A stretch of DNA of 64,000 nt from Pocillopora verrucosa (taxonomy: Eukaryota; Cnidaria; Anthozoa; Scleractinia; Pocilloporidae): positions 11,972,011 to 12,036,010 of the forward strand of contig NC_089313.1 in NCBI RefSeq assembly GCF_036669915.1, given 5' to 3'. A program made the translations under genes and the position numbers. Shown here piece after piece: positions 50,612 through 62,510 of the stretch (positions are counted from its first letter, which is position 1; each line of letters starts with the position of its first letter). The notes under the pieces were generated by a model. That model saw nothing but the letters and a program-made list of their open reading frames with translations. It did no database searches and had not been told where the DNA came from.

Positions 50612-53600
50612 TGTTTGAAAATGTAAGGCTTTCTATTGCTGTGAGCAGCTACATTATTGGCTCACACTGGCGTTTTCTTCTGTACGAATCTAAAATGTTT
50701 GTTTAAATCTAAGTCTTCATAACTAATTCAAGTAAGATAAAAGGAATTAAAAGTTGAAGCCTAAAATCGGGGACCCCTAAGATGAAAGATTGAGGCAGTA
50801 CAACTGAAATAAAGAGAAAGTAAATGGAAGAGATGGTGCAGCGGAGATACAAATGAAGTTAAAACTGTTTGATGTAAATATTTTGAAAAGGTGAGTAGGG
50901 TCGAAAGTGGATCTTGAACGATATATTTATAATCGGACATTTAAATGATGCCATCATCACTACATTCATGGTTTTAGATATTGAGAAGGTAAGTTGGTTT
51001 ATCATTCTATTTTCAGGGCACGTTTCCCGTCATTTTGTCTCAGTTCACCAAGTGTTCTCGTAATGTTGGCCACTGACTTAACTCCTGTCCCTTAAGAAAG
51101 GATGCTAAATTTTTTCACTACGCGCAGTGAAATATTGCAACTGAGACCATTAATACGGATGTAATTACTTTTCCTTAGAAATCGATAGCAGAAAGTTTGA
51201 TTTTTTTATTCGTATTTTCCATTTTCACCGATTTCTCACTCAACGGACAACATTGTTAATAAAAAGGACACCTATTATACAGTTACTGTTAGATACTTCA
51301 TTTTATTTTTCGATCTACCTAGGTACATTATATATTTCTTCTCATTTTAAAACGCCTGGGTCACTCGAAAGTCTCATTTTCAAGTTAAGCGTTCAAAATA
51401 TGTACCCAGAATAGGCACCTCAAAATGACTGCTACGGCAAAGCTTTAACATAAGTTTAACCAGATTTTAGACGGATGCGAGCATAAAAAACTTAAAATGC
51501 ACGAATATCGTTTAAAGGTCTTGATGCTGATACAGAAAGTAACCTTTCAAATTATATTTCGAAGATCATCCTTTTTTCCTGAACGTCTAACTTCAGCAGG
51601 CATAAATGAAATGTTCTGTTTTAACCCATAGAGAGGAGCAGGAATAAATGAAGAAACCTCCTGTGCCTCAAAAAGAGTTTGGTAGAGAAAGTTGCTTTGG
51701 ATAAGCACGGTCTAGCTATGAATAGTTATAGTCCTTGCTCTCTATAGGTCAGTTCAGTTTGTTATTTGTCAGCGTACCATTAATTTGTAACATAGCTAGT
51801 AAATTTGTGTAATCAAATTTAATTAGGCGAGCATGTTTCAGCAAACAAATACCTCTAGAAAAAAAAGTTTTTTCATATATACATGGTGAGGTACTCACTG
51901 AAAGGGTGCAAAACGCAGTATTGGTGATAATCCATTCAAAGGCGTGTGCCGTATTTTGCTCGTGTGGAGAAAACGACACGTCCAATCAGGAGCCGCTTTT
52001 CATGCTTTTTGAAGTGTGAACCATAACAATGGGATTCTCATTCATGCTTCTTTGGCAGCGTTTAACTTCTCAACTGTTTGCAAAATTGTACAAATTATCT
52101 CGCTGACGAACTGTTTTCAAAGTTGAATTCCTCGAGAAAACGAGTAAGAAAAGATCTGGGTGAGATTTCCGCTCTGCCTCATACTATTGTAAAACAAAGC
52201 TTTGGTCCCAATGGTAATCTGTTGTTTTTGCTATTGTTTCTTTTATCCAATAACTGTATGCACAACGAAATATAGGGCAGTTTGGAAATCATAAAAATAT
52301 TTGTCGCTTTTGAAAATTCAACGGAATTTTTTCGAAGGCATGGAGAAAAGAAACAAGAAAAGCAAAGACAAGGTGAGATGAGCAACCATTCGAAGAATGT
52401 CTGAGAGATGAAAGAGCGTAAGTACACATGATTGAAGAAGTAATTTGCGGAGTTAATCACCTTGTTAGACGTAACTTGGAGAAGATTATAAACCCACAGA
52501 ATACGCCATAGGAAGTCTGTCCGAATGGTATTTACGCACTGTTTGGTTATTATCAGAAATCTCAATCGCTCGTCACTGATTTCTGATACTTACCGATTCG
52601 TGCATAAATACCATACGAAAAGATTTTCTGTGAAGTATCCTACAAATCCGCCATTCCAAAATTCGTCCAGTTTAGCTGCGAGTTTCAAAGTTTACAAGAT
52701 GGTTTTCGATGGTTTTTTTATCGTTCCATCACGATTGAGACAGTCCTTTTTGAGATCAGAATGAAAATTAAATATTGAAAGGAAACGATTTGGAAAACAA
52801 TAGGCATTTAAGCCTTAAAAGCGACCACATCAGCTTTCGAGTTAACGATGCTTTGATTCAAAAACGCGATACGAATTATGGCTAGTAAATGAAAACTGAA
52901 CTTGTTGACTTTAAGTGAGGCATTGCTTATTTTGGACCGTTCTTTGAACCGGTATAAATTTTGTAATGTTCCTTATTGTTGAACAGAAGATTTTGTTTCA
53001 AAAACAGGGAACATCCATACACAACGTATATGTATCATTCCTTTTCAGTTCTCTTTTTATCACTTACCTCTCAGTTACACTTCCATTCAGAAACGTCATG
53101 CTTTATTCCAAGCAATAATTAAAAGTATATGTAAATACCGAGTGTTTTTTTATAGCGACAGTCAAACAGTTGGGCCAAAGGCGAGGTGTTTTGTTTCACT
53201 AGAATCTTTCTTAATAGTTAAGGCTCAAGTATATTAAATTTACTAACATGATGATAAGTAATTTTTAGAGTGTGAAGGTTTATTCAGTGACAATGACACA
53301 ACCTATGTTATCCACTGCTATGTAGCTGGTCAACAGAAATCTAACTCTTGTGATACCTGTGCAGTACAGAGATGTCGCATTATAAATAATGATCCTTTTC
53401 AGGAGATCCTTTGCGAGTCCCATTTTGGTGTTTCTTTTCATCAGGTGAGCGTTCTCCGATATACTCGGAAATCTTATTGTTATTCGTTCCTGAAAAGTCA
53501 CCTTTTAAGTTGGTAGTCTAGATATTTATCCGCTGTTCGTGAAATGAGCCCACGCTCTTCCCCGTAGAGAGGGAGAAGGACGAAGACAAGATTCAAGCGG

Positions 53601-53896
53601 ACTGCGAAAATGGAGCCCTTTAAATTTACGGAGAGAAAATTCGAACAAGATTTGGTCAATGAATTGCACAAGAGCAGAACTAAGATATAAAAAATAGACA
53701 TGAAGTACGATATATAATAATCTCCCCAAAGAATTTCCGTTAAGACCAATTGTCTGTTATATTGTAGTCTTATTGCACTAAAAATCTCAACCGTACAATG
53801 TTCATAAGTTTCTTTGCTTAGTTCCGTCTTTGATCTGAACAAATCAGCGGTGATCTCGTCTTTTGTAATTTATGGCTAATGGAATGAACTAAGCAG

Positions 53897-54116
53897 GAAG
53901 TCAATCGATCTCTGAAGTCTTTAAACCAACTGCAACTTGAAAAGCCTATTTTTCACGAAGGTAGAGAAACCCTAAATTCAACTTTAGAGGCTTTAGACAC
54001 CTTTTTTTCATCCACAGATGGAAGAGTTTCAGGATTCTCTTCTCGCTCTCTTTTCTGCTTTTTCTCGAGTGTTCCAACAGTCCACGTCATTCATCACGTC
54101 TAATTTATCAACGTAA
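53897..54116 (+). CDS. Candidate terminal exon(s) of the coiled-coil gene
   Basis: Exon 7 of the coiled-coil gene ends in phase 0 at 45360. After an AG at 53896, phase 0 is open for 68 codons (EVNRSLKSLNQLQLEKPIF...) to a stop at 54101-54103. A second acceptor with a good pyrimidine tract (tttttttcatccacag) opens at 54018 and, also in phase 0, gives MEEFQDSLLALFSAFSRVFQ... to a stop at 54114-54116. Either would replace the VY-stop ending at 45369. The first option needs a poor pyrimidine tract, and both need an 8.5 kb intron. They overlap the 3' end of paralogue 2 tail-to-tail by 4 or 17 bases. This is plausible but unproven; a separate small gene or chance is possible. Confidence 0.3.
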
Positions 54117-55227
54117 TAATGACTTTACCGTCTCCTTCATTGACTCCGCTCTCATTAATTTGAGATGTCCCGTTGTTTATGGAGCCCCCACCACCCGCAG
54201 TTCCAGCAGAGGAAGGATGGTTTCCCTCAACTCCACCGCCGGAATACCCACCTCCTCCTCCAGGCAGGAGCAATCCATAACCCCCTCCGCCAAATCCTCC
54301 TTTTGAGAGGTCTACGTTAGCACTGATTCCTCCGTTTTTGAAGCTCATAGCCATTCCGTTTACGCCTTTACCATCTCCCCAGATCCCTGCTCCAGTTCCA
54401 GCCATCAAGTTAGGATCCGAAAGTCTTCCACCTGAGCCAGCCTTACCTCCATGCCTGGAACCTTCTTGACCTGCTTGCCCAGGGTCCCCGTCTAAATTCC
54501 CGGCAATTGAAACTGGGGCTCCCCCTCCTCCACCTGCCACGACAAGAGGCGAATTGTCCATGAATGTAACAAAAGTGCCCCCGCCACCTCCTCCTGGGGA
54601 TTCCTTAAATTCAAAACTTATTTGCCCTTCCTGTCCGACTAATATCTTCAGCCTCTGGCCTCGCTCAAGTTCAAAGGAACCGGTGATTTTTGCACCCAGT
54701 CCTCCAAGTCTCCACCCCAAACATGAGCGACATGTCCCATTTGCACCTGAGGCACCGAAAGCCTCGATGTAATAAGTTCCTGTGTGAGGAACTGTCCATT
54801 CTTGAATTCCATTTTTGAGTCTCACATGACCCTCTAGCGTTGTGCCTAAGTACCCTGATGTGTTAGTTGGCCCAGTCGGTCCTTGCGCGCCTAGCGTAGT
54901 GAAAACAAACTTGATGATGGGCACTATTATCAAGCTGCCGTGTAGAAAGCTTGCTTTCGACGCTAAGTCTCTGTGTTGTAATGATGAATTATTCAGCTCG
55001 CATAGGTTGGAGTCTTTACCAAAGTTAAAAGATTGACATCCTGGTTTCGACAAACAGTCGTGTGCACATAAAGTGATTCCATCAACATAGTGAACTGTTA
55101 TTACGTGACCTAATAAAACTTTATCATCCCAGATAGTTAGATATGAAGAACGGAAGGTAGTGTCGGTGCTGTAACACTGAACAAATGATGCAATCACCAA
55201 GATCAAAACTGGAAATATACCAAACAT
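54100..55227 (-). CDS. Secreted PAN/apple-like plus ALK/LTK-type glycine-rich protein, paralogue 2
   Basis: It is 375 residues, complete in one exon; an acceptor (attttacag, ending at 55237) just before the ATG implies a 5' UTR intron. A clear signal peptide, MFGIFPVLILVIASFVQC, starts it. The PAN-like module follows (Cys 54, 58, 64, 76; CLSKPGCQSFNFGK, CELNN). The glycine-rich domain begins near 107: TLGAQGPTGPT, IQEWTVPHTGTYYIEAFGAS, GTCRSCLGWRLGGLGAKI, PGGGGGGTFVT, further G-runs and the end GKVIITLIN. It matches paralogue 1 throughout, with over half the residues identical in the best stretches, so the two arose by duplication. Several N-x-S/T sites suit a secreted glycoprotein. It lacks the transmembrane and kinase parts of ALK/LTK. 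A role in extracellular matrix or signalling is inferred only from the domains. Confidence 0.9.
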   Translation of the reverse strand: MFGIFPVLILVIASFVQCYSTDTTFRSSYLTIWDDKVLLGHVITVHYVDGITLCAHDCLSKPGCQSFNFGKDSNLCELNNSSLQHRDLASKASFLHGSLIIVPIIKFVFTTLGAQGPTGPTNTSGYLGTTLEGHVRLKNGIQEWTVPHTGTYYIEAFGASGANGTCRSCLGWRLGGLGAKITGSFELERGQRLKILVGQEGQISFEFKESPGGGGGGTFVTFMDNSPLVVAGGGGGAPVSIAGNLDGDPGQAGQEGSRHGGKAGSGGRLSDPNLMAGTGAGIWGDGKGVNGMAMSFKNGGISANVDLSKGGFGGGGYGLLLPGGGGGYSGGGVEGNHPSSAGTAGGGGSINNGTSQINESGVNEGDGKVIITLIN

Positions 55228-58041
55228 TCTGTGTCCCTGTAAAATAATTCGATGATTTGTTAAAATTAATCTTGAAAAGGAAATTACCCTGTCCTTTAGT
55301 CTGATCCCTTGTGGCTGCGTTTATCGTCTCCTAACCTGCTACGGAAACTTTTATATCCTTCCTAAGTTGCATTGAGTTTATATTAACAACTAAAACTTAG
55401 AAAACTGTTGTTTACGTTCTATTGCTCAGGAAATAAGAAATTATTATTGAAATGTCAGTGGATTCTAAGTTTTCGAAATTCCTCTAACATTTCTGAAGTA
55501 AATTACGCTTTTTTAAGTGTGAGTGTTGGTCCATTGCACATTTTTTCTTAAAATTGGTAACATTTCTTAAAGAGTTGTTTTAAAAAGAGGTTTAACTTTT
55601 AGTTGTCACAACACAAGCTCGAGATGTTACACACGAGAGCTTTATGAATGGTCCTTCTGCCGGTCTGGTGCGCTTGAAAGGTTGCGTGGGGAAGGCAAAA
55701 CTGAGTTAGTGGTCAGGAGTTGACATGGTTATGAATTCAAAGAATATTTCATTTCGCAAGCTTTTGGGAAAACTTCTGCGACTCAAAGCAAACATCTTAT
55801 TTATGTCTCACATAATAGATTATAAACAGTTTGTTTGAGGTTTTTCATATAGAACAACGTCATGAAGTTAGCCGAGAGTTTTCTAAAAACTGATTTGTCC
55901 TAAAGTTATAGAAAAACATTTCGGCTTTTGGCCAACGCCGGGTCGTATGGTATTTCAGTTCAAACTATCATACGAATAGAATACTTTTGTCAGTTGAATC
56001 TCAATTTGCTACAAGTATTAGTCCCGCTGTTTTACTGCAGGCGCAATGCTGAATTCAGTTTTTAGCTCTCCCTCGTGATTTTCTGAGTTGGAGAGTTAAA
56101 CTTGTTTTTTTTCGAGGCGACTAAAATGCAGGAAATGTTTATGCTAATTCGTATGTAAATTGATATCACTGGTCCTGTTTGATTACAAGGTGTAACTTGG
56201 CAAGCGAGTGAAACTGAGTGTTCCTCTCATATCGTTTTGTGATCGGAATGGAACATAATTCCTTTTTTAAGTAGTCGAAAGATCCTCGAAGTTAAACAAA
56301 CAAGTTTTTAAATGGTAATTTCGCAGTCAATACAACCAAAATTTAGCACCTCTTTTATCCGTAAGTCTTTAGGTAAAATGTTATGGTTCAGATTCATTGC
56401 AAAATATAATGAATTAAATGAGTCGTGATGTCAAAAATGAGTTAAATCAATTTGCAATCAAATTGGAATATATTTTTTTCACGAGTAAGTGAAAGATCTG
56501 ATTGATATTCAGGAATACATCAGTATCAATCATAATATGAAGGAGAACCCTAAAAAAACAAAATGTTCAGTTATATGTTCAGCAGCCGCCTAGCCGATCA
56601 CAAAAGATATTTTCACAACTTTAAATTCTAATTGAATTTTCCTTTGCTGTCACAAAGGATAGATTAAAATGTCAGTCATTTGTGGATTCATGATTTCGTG
56701 TGTTTTCTTACTCGTTGAATTAAACTTCCTCCCTGTCCGCTGAATGTGACGAAAATAAACAGTTCTAAGCTTTCAAGGTATTTGCAAATACACCTTACGC
56801 TCAAATTAAATACAAAAATAGAAACTTTATTAAAAATTGACGAATACGTCGACTCAGTACTTAACTGCACTCGGCATGGGTTAAAAGAAGGGTTAACCTG
56901 TTGCAAAGGCTTGAAATTGCCAACCTAGCCTTTCCTAGACTTTTAGAATTAAAACTGCGTCCAAAAAACTTACTTAAATATAGTTTTCGTGCTATAGTCG
57001 GTCTCCAACAAATCTTTGTTCTCTTGATTTGGTATTGGATAAAACCAAGAAAAACAATAGTGTCTATTGATATATAATATATTTCACTTACAATTAGTCA
57101 AATATCTAGGTATTGTAATTCATCGAACTCACGCTAAAACGAACTACAGAAATAATGCAAGGTTCAAAGTTTAGTTCCGTGTTATCACTTCCTTCTTCCA
57201 ATGTCATCTGGCGGGAGGAGTGCTTTCCTACTTGGAATTATTGCGAGGCCGCAACACTTCGATCTCCAGGCAAACGAAATATTGGCTACTCAATGAAAAG
57301 ACCATAATAATGAAAACGTTTCTAAATCGTATTCCCGATTTACTCACCGTATCAGGCATTATTCACACGGGAAATTAAGGAATAGTAGAGTGGTTCAGTT
57401 GTCGCGCAGAAACATCATGATCATCGTAAAGAAGAATTATCAACCAGATGCTCCGGTCGTAGTCAGATATCGTCTGTTTACTTGCGGAGGCCACTTCTCA
57501 TTGGTTAAGAGGCTTGACGTTTTTGACGGAGAACTTAACAGCATTCATTGTTAAAGGCGCTTGTGCAAATAATTTCGGGGGTAGGATCGTCATATTCACC
57601 AGTTGTCGGGAATGTGTGTGATCCGAAGTCCCCGCTCTTCAAGGTCCAACAACGTTAATCAACTGAAGAATGAAGGGAAAATAGCACTAAGTAGCAACCT
57701 TTGTTACTGATTCCATGCTAGAGATAATGGCATAATTGTTTGAAATAATAAAAAGGAAGCCACGACTTTTCGTGAAAATTATTAAGGCTCTACTTGGTAA
57801 ATATTGATTCGAGTGTGTCGGAGAAATTGAAAAAATTAATATCACGTTGTCGACTCAAATTTCAATTTTAAAAATCTGTCTCCCTGGTTTTTTTTTTAGT
57901 CAAAAGACTAGGTCAGTGTTTTTCTATATTACGAAAGCTGGTTATTCGCTTGTAAAGCTGGTAAACCTTGCCAAACTTGTTCACTCGAAGACAGTTAATT
58001 AAAACCACAAATTATAGATAGCTTTGAACTGACTTCCCTGA

Positions 58042-58311
58042 ATGCCAAAGTTTACCTTTAAATTCTTCTTTTTAATTAATTTCTTCCTGACGTCAAAAAC
58101 TACAGCTTTTAATCTGCTTTGGCAAGAGAACTGCGTTTGGCAGGATGTTGTCAACACTCACAATGGTATGAAGCTAGATTTAGAGATAGAGAGTGATCCT
58201 GATGTAGATGTTTACTCAAAATGTAACAACAAAAAGATGAAAGGTTGCACGTACGAATTTATTTTCCTTCATCGGAGAGTAGTTGAACTGTTTACAAAAT
58301 ATTTGCACTGA
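58042..58311 (+). CDS. Candidate small secreted protein, 89 residues
   Basis: It starts MPKFTFKFFFLINFFLTS, a basic then strongly hydrophobic sequence like a signal peptide, followed by an acidic middle (LDLEIESDPDVDVYSKC) and three Cys in all (ENCVW, SKCNN, KGCTY). An AATAAA signal (58317-58322) lies only 6 bases after the stop, and an attatagata stretch lies about 30 bases before the ATG. I recognise no family. The AT-rich surroundings make a chance frame quite possible; an odd number of cysteines and the tiny implied 3' UTR are points against it. Confidence 0.22.
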   Translation: MPKFTFKFFFLINFFLTSKTTAFNLLWQENCVWQDVVNTHNGMKLDLEIESDPDVDVYSKCNNKKMKGCTYEFIFLHRRVVELFTKYLH

Positions 58312-58316
58312 CTTAT

Positions 58317-58322
58317 AATAAA
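58317..58322 (+). terminator. AATAAA just after the small candidate ORF
   Basis: The hexamer is canonical, but the window is AT-rich and such hexamers occur by chance. It counts only if the 58042-58311 frame is expressed. Confidence 0.2.
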
Positions 58323-61300
58323 GTTGAAAAACAACACATTGTTATTAAATAAAACGTGGTTCTGTCTCAACTTCCATGGGGATGACTGGTCGCGTTACAT
58401 GATCTTGATTTACAAACAACAAAAACTTATCAAGAATTAAAAAATTAATTTAATTTCAAACTGACAATTTTAGTGCCATACAACACGTTTAAAGACAGTG
58501 AATTTTGATTGAATCGCTTGGTTAGGAAAAGTGGATCTATCCTGCTCGTCATGTTACTGACGGACTAACATTTGGTTGTTTATCAGCGAAAAGGAAAAAA
58601 AATAGACGCTGCCAGCTGTAAAGCAAAACAATTAAGGGTTAAATCAGCTATACAAAATGTACAAACTTAGCAATGTAACAGCCATATTGTAGAAATTAAA
58701 ACTACGCATCAACATTTGATCATTATTCTGTTAATAGTAAGGGATTACTTTACTGTGAAAGTAGCCTTGGTCGAGTACAGTAAAGGATTTTCCTTTTTCA
58801 TAAATAACAGCCTCATTATTTGAAATGGACTATTAAACCACCATATTTTGTTTCAGTCAACATGGTTAACTTTTCATAGCGGTTTATTTTCCTGGGATGT
58901 TTTCTTCACAGGCGATGTCGTGATATTTTTTGTTTCCATTTATGGCATTGAAGTCATCAAAAACATAGAATTGGTTGTTTTTGTCTGTTTTTTTTTGTTA
59001 CGGTAGAAAATGCTAGTAGAAGAAAATAACAACTTTACAGAACTTTTTCGGTGTTATATCGAATGACAATTTGAAAATTGTGAATAATTACAGAAATTAG
59101 CATTGTATCACCAACCAATTGCACCAATAGCGAAAAATTGTCGATTAATTAGTTAAGAGTGTACAATCAAGTTTTAGTCTCCAAAACAAATTTGGCAGAG
59201 CGGCAAACCCTTTGACTCAATTTATTACCCTGTTTTGCGCGCTAACTAAGGTTTCCATAACCGGAAGAAAATGCGTCAAAGGCTGTCATGACGTCTCCGC
59301 TGGTTAAAGAACGAAGTTGAAAATTTTTTATGAAATGGTAGCAAAAATAGACATTTTTCAATTTGGCCATGTTGCTTTGTTCGTGTTTTTTTGCCGCGAA
59401 TTATCAAAAAACTTTCCAAAAAACCCGAGAAAAAAATGTTGATCACAATCCTGTGAGATAAGTAATTGAAACATTTTACAAGATTTCAAGCGGATATTTG
59501 ATAACTTTTTTCTTCCAGAGATCTTTCAGTGACACCTGAAAACGCTTAAAGATGATCGTAGCGTTTTACTTCGAGTTATTGTTTTTCGGCAAAGAACTGT
59601 TTGTTACGATGTACGTCATACTTGAACTTGGGCACTCCCCTCAGTGTTTGTCCGGAGGTCTATTGACGTCATCATCCTTGTGTTCCTTAGTCTGGCTTCT
59701 GTTTGGATTCAGCTGCAATTACTCGATCAAAAAAACATATCAGTTCTAGCAATGGAATGATTAATTTCGAGAACTTGAACTCAGAGAAGGAGATTAAATC
59801 GTGTGTTATTGTTAAATTTTACAGGCGTATTTGTTGGTTTGTTTGTTGGTTTTTGTTCTCTTCAGAAGCGACTCGTTCGTCTGTCGAGGTGTTAGCTTTA
59901 CAGGCACGTGTTTTTTTCTCCTCCCTTTTTAAAGGGCAGCCTTATTACGTCAGAATAAAAGGTACTGCGTCCTTGAATGGCTTGTTTTCAATAATTTCTA
60001 TTCAGTGATAATCATGAAGATAAAATATTTTTTATGCCATTTTTACTGATCCAAGCCGGTCACTTCTTGGGCAGTGGTGACATTTCGCTCTTCAAAAGCG
60101 ATGTGGACCCGGATTACAAAGCAATTTAAGGTAGGATATAAAAATGAATTGTTATCGATTTTTTTTCAAGGAGGCTTAAAGATACATAAATGATTTGACA
60201 GAGAAGGTTTTGCTTGATACTAGACTTAGAAATTCATTGTATCACAGTCGAGCAGTATCAAATTTGACATGATTCTGCTCGTTCTCACACAAAAGTTATT
60301 TGGAGATTAGATGGCGTTTCGCACGTTTTAGGGTCTGTTCGCTGTAAGGTAAGGTACTCAGCTGAACGAAATTGCTTGGGAGGGCCAATTATTCATGAAT
60401 TTTTCGTAGACGAGGCATCAAGAGGCTAGGAAATATGGTGCAGTTGCCTGGAACACCCAAGGCAATCTCCTACTAAAATTGATTACAAGGCCGATTATCG
60501 TGATGTATAAAATATTTTGCTAAGCCTGTCGTGGTGATACAAGGAATATAGCTAAAAAACCTTACGGCTTGTTACCAATCCGGAAAGTTGTTCCGGCATA
60601 TTTAAGCTAACAGCGACACAACAACACTGACAGTGAAACTAAAACGCAGAAAATCTGGTGAATCTCGGACCAACAATGGCTCAAAGTGATGAAATGTACG
60701 GTTTTAATACGATTGCTGTCTAAAAAAGAAGAGAACATCCCACTGATAGAAAGAAAAGTCTACTTCTGAGAATGCAAGAAGGCTTAGACGGGTCTCGAAC
60801 TCCTCGTATCCGGGGCAACCTCCCTCCTTGAAGCAATGACGCTAATAGAGCACTATTCCATCACATTTACTTTAAAGACCCGTTTTGGGATTGGAGGAAT
60901 TCGAAAGTTTACAGATTCTGTCCATTAAAAAGCCTCTCAATCTAACCACTGTGTTGTTTTCCGTGCAGATCAATAGATATATAGTAAGGGATTTCGATAA
61001 ACGAGGGTTGTTCTTGAGTTTTAGTACTGATTGAGTTCAGAAAAAAATAGCATTACGTCAGAGGATGGAAACAAGAAAGAGTTTTTTGCGCGTTGTACAG
61101 ACATTTTATCAATACTGTCGCAAACTGAAGTAGCCATTTTGTGGTCAGCCAGTATTGAGCTCGATTCGAGGTATTCAGTCTGCTTTGGTTGAACTCTCGA
61201 ATTGGGTTTCCTGACTCTTAAATGTGCCGCAACTTTGTTACTAGTAGTTGTTCTCCTTCTACCAAGACCAGTTCTTATGCAGGGTGTCTTCCTTTGTCCT

Positions 61301-61865
61301 TTGATCTTTGCGCATTGTTTACGCCATGGGGAGCAAGGTTTATACAATCGTTTTTTTTTGTCTGATCACCCACAGTCGATTTCTGGTGACTCGAACCAAA
61401 ACCAATTTCACAGCTTTTTTTCATGGCCACTGTATTACGGCTGCATTAAGCGTCGGTAACTGAGAACACCGATCAATTGAAAATGCCACTAACTCGGGGT
61501 GATTCTTTCCAGTCGCTTTCTTTATAATATTTCTCCCCTTAAAGTTAACTTCAACCCCTTTGTGTAATACTATGTAGTGTCTTTACAGTTTTTAGTTCAT
61601 TTTGTGCATGAGCATAATATCGCTCCTTTCAACCTTCTCAAGTTTTAACACGCTGTTCCAACAATTAATTCTTCCCTCCTCCTTTGAGCAACTTCGAGTT
61701 ATCGGCGTAACTAACCTCCACCTTGCAACCTGGTGTTATCACTCGTAGTTCCTCTGATCTTTAGGTGAAGACCTCGGTGCTTCGCACTTCGTTGGCTATT
61801 TACAGTCTCATATCCAACGTGCACTCATGTAATAATCGTTCATAGTTATATAGCTGACAGCGCCC

Positions 61866-62340
61866 GTGAGCAATTTGAAGCGAATCCTGTGTTCTGATTG
61901 GCTACCCGGTCCATCTTGCAGGCTCGGAATTTCCCGCTATGATTCCGCGCTGGAAAAAAGTGCGTGGAGCGGACTCACAAAGTTCGTATCTTTCAGAAAA
62001 TACAGGCGAAGAAGGCGTAAAAAGTGGCAAAAACAAAGAAAAACTAAACGACCCTCGTGTATTAATTGTGTTACAAACACAGTTGGCCTTCTTTCCCGGC
62101 TCTCTGAGATCTGAAACAAGTCATTCTTGATTCTTATGAAAGCGAAATCTTTTTTCCAATACAATAAATGCTTTATTGATCAAGCTTGTTCGGTCAAGAT
62201 GGCTGGATATTAGCCTCGTTTTGTTTTTGTGCTTTTAAGGAAACGTCTCGGTCCGCAAAAGGAACTCGGCCAAGATCCAGCCATCTTGACCAGTCAATGA
62301 CGCACTTATATATGGCTTTCGGTCATAATATACGGACCTC
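61866..62340. repeat. Dispersed repeat with a 17 bp perfect inverted pair
   Basis: The segment contains tcggaatttcccgctatgat, caaagaaaaac, gcgaaatcttttttccaata and caataaatgctttattgatc, then ggtcaagatggctggat (62192-62208), whose exact complement lies at 62275-62291. The style (cell-line of short conserved blocks plus a fold-back end) is that of repeats I recall from other anthozoan genomes. The overlapping Arg/Lys-rich frames at 61866-62164 are therefore unlikely to be genes. I cannot see both element ends. Confidence 0.5.
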
Positions 62341-62510
62341 ATTACGCTCAGTTTTTACTTAATGAGCCCGAACCAAATATTTTCCTGTCCAGCTCTACTA
62401 CTCGATCAATAAGCACATCTTGTGTCATTTTTATCTGTTTTCGAAATCAAGCTCACTTCTTAATGATGGATATTCTGAGCTGTGTATAACTCACCCATCC
62501 CTCTTGGTTT

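Larger units (their letters stand above)
47483..53896. other. Mostly non-coding interval between the two glycine-rich genes
   Basis: It holds candidate first exons for paralogue 1 (47697-47707 or 48702-48736), a hairpin at 47817-47858 and a Penelope-like tail at 50512-50611. A possible + strand exon at about 52276-52371 (preceded by ag, followed by gtgaga) is in frame with the coiled-coil gene but breaks the frame of the later candidates, so I do not call it. Other frames here do not look like genes. Confidence 0.45.
55237..62510. other. Mostly non-coding interval before the Rab-effector gene
   Basis: Apart from the small secreted candidate at 58042-58311 and the hairpin repeat at about 61866-62340, I see no supported gene. 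The 5' UTR exon of paralogue 2 must lie somewhere above 55237, but I could not place it. A stretch near 60780-60860 has a B-box-like element on the minus strand but no tRNA fold. Confidence 0.5.

Noticed and set aside
52276..52371. Possible extra + strand exon with gtgaga donor
   Set aside because: It is in phase with the coiled-coil gene on entry, but leaves in a phase that hits an early stop in 53897-53960; acceptor context is weak.
53498..53842. 114-codon minus-strand frame with hydrophobic segment
   Set aside because: No signal peptide at the start, no known domain, and it looks like repeat-derived sequence; a second frame covers the same bases.
60780..60865. tRNA-like region on the minus strand with agttcgagaccc
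   Set aside because: The B-box-like match is present, but the T-stem does not pair and no acceptor stem or anticodon arm can be drawn; at most a degraded tRNA-derived repeat.
61866..62164. Arg/Lys-rich overlapping frames
   Set aside because: They lie in a dispersed anthozoan-type repeat and have no gene context.
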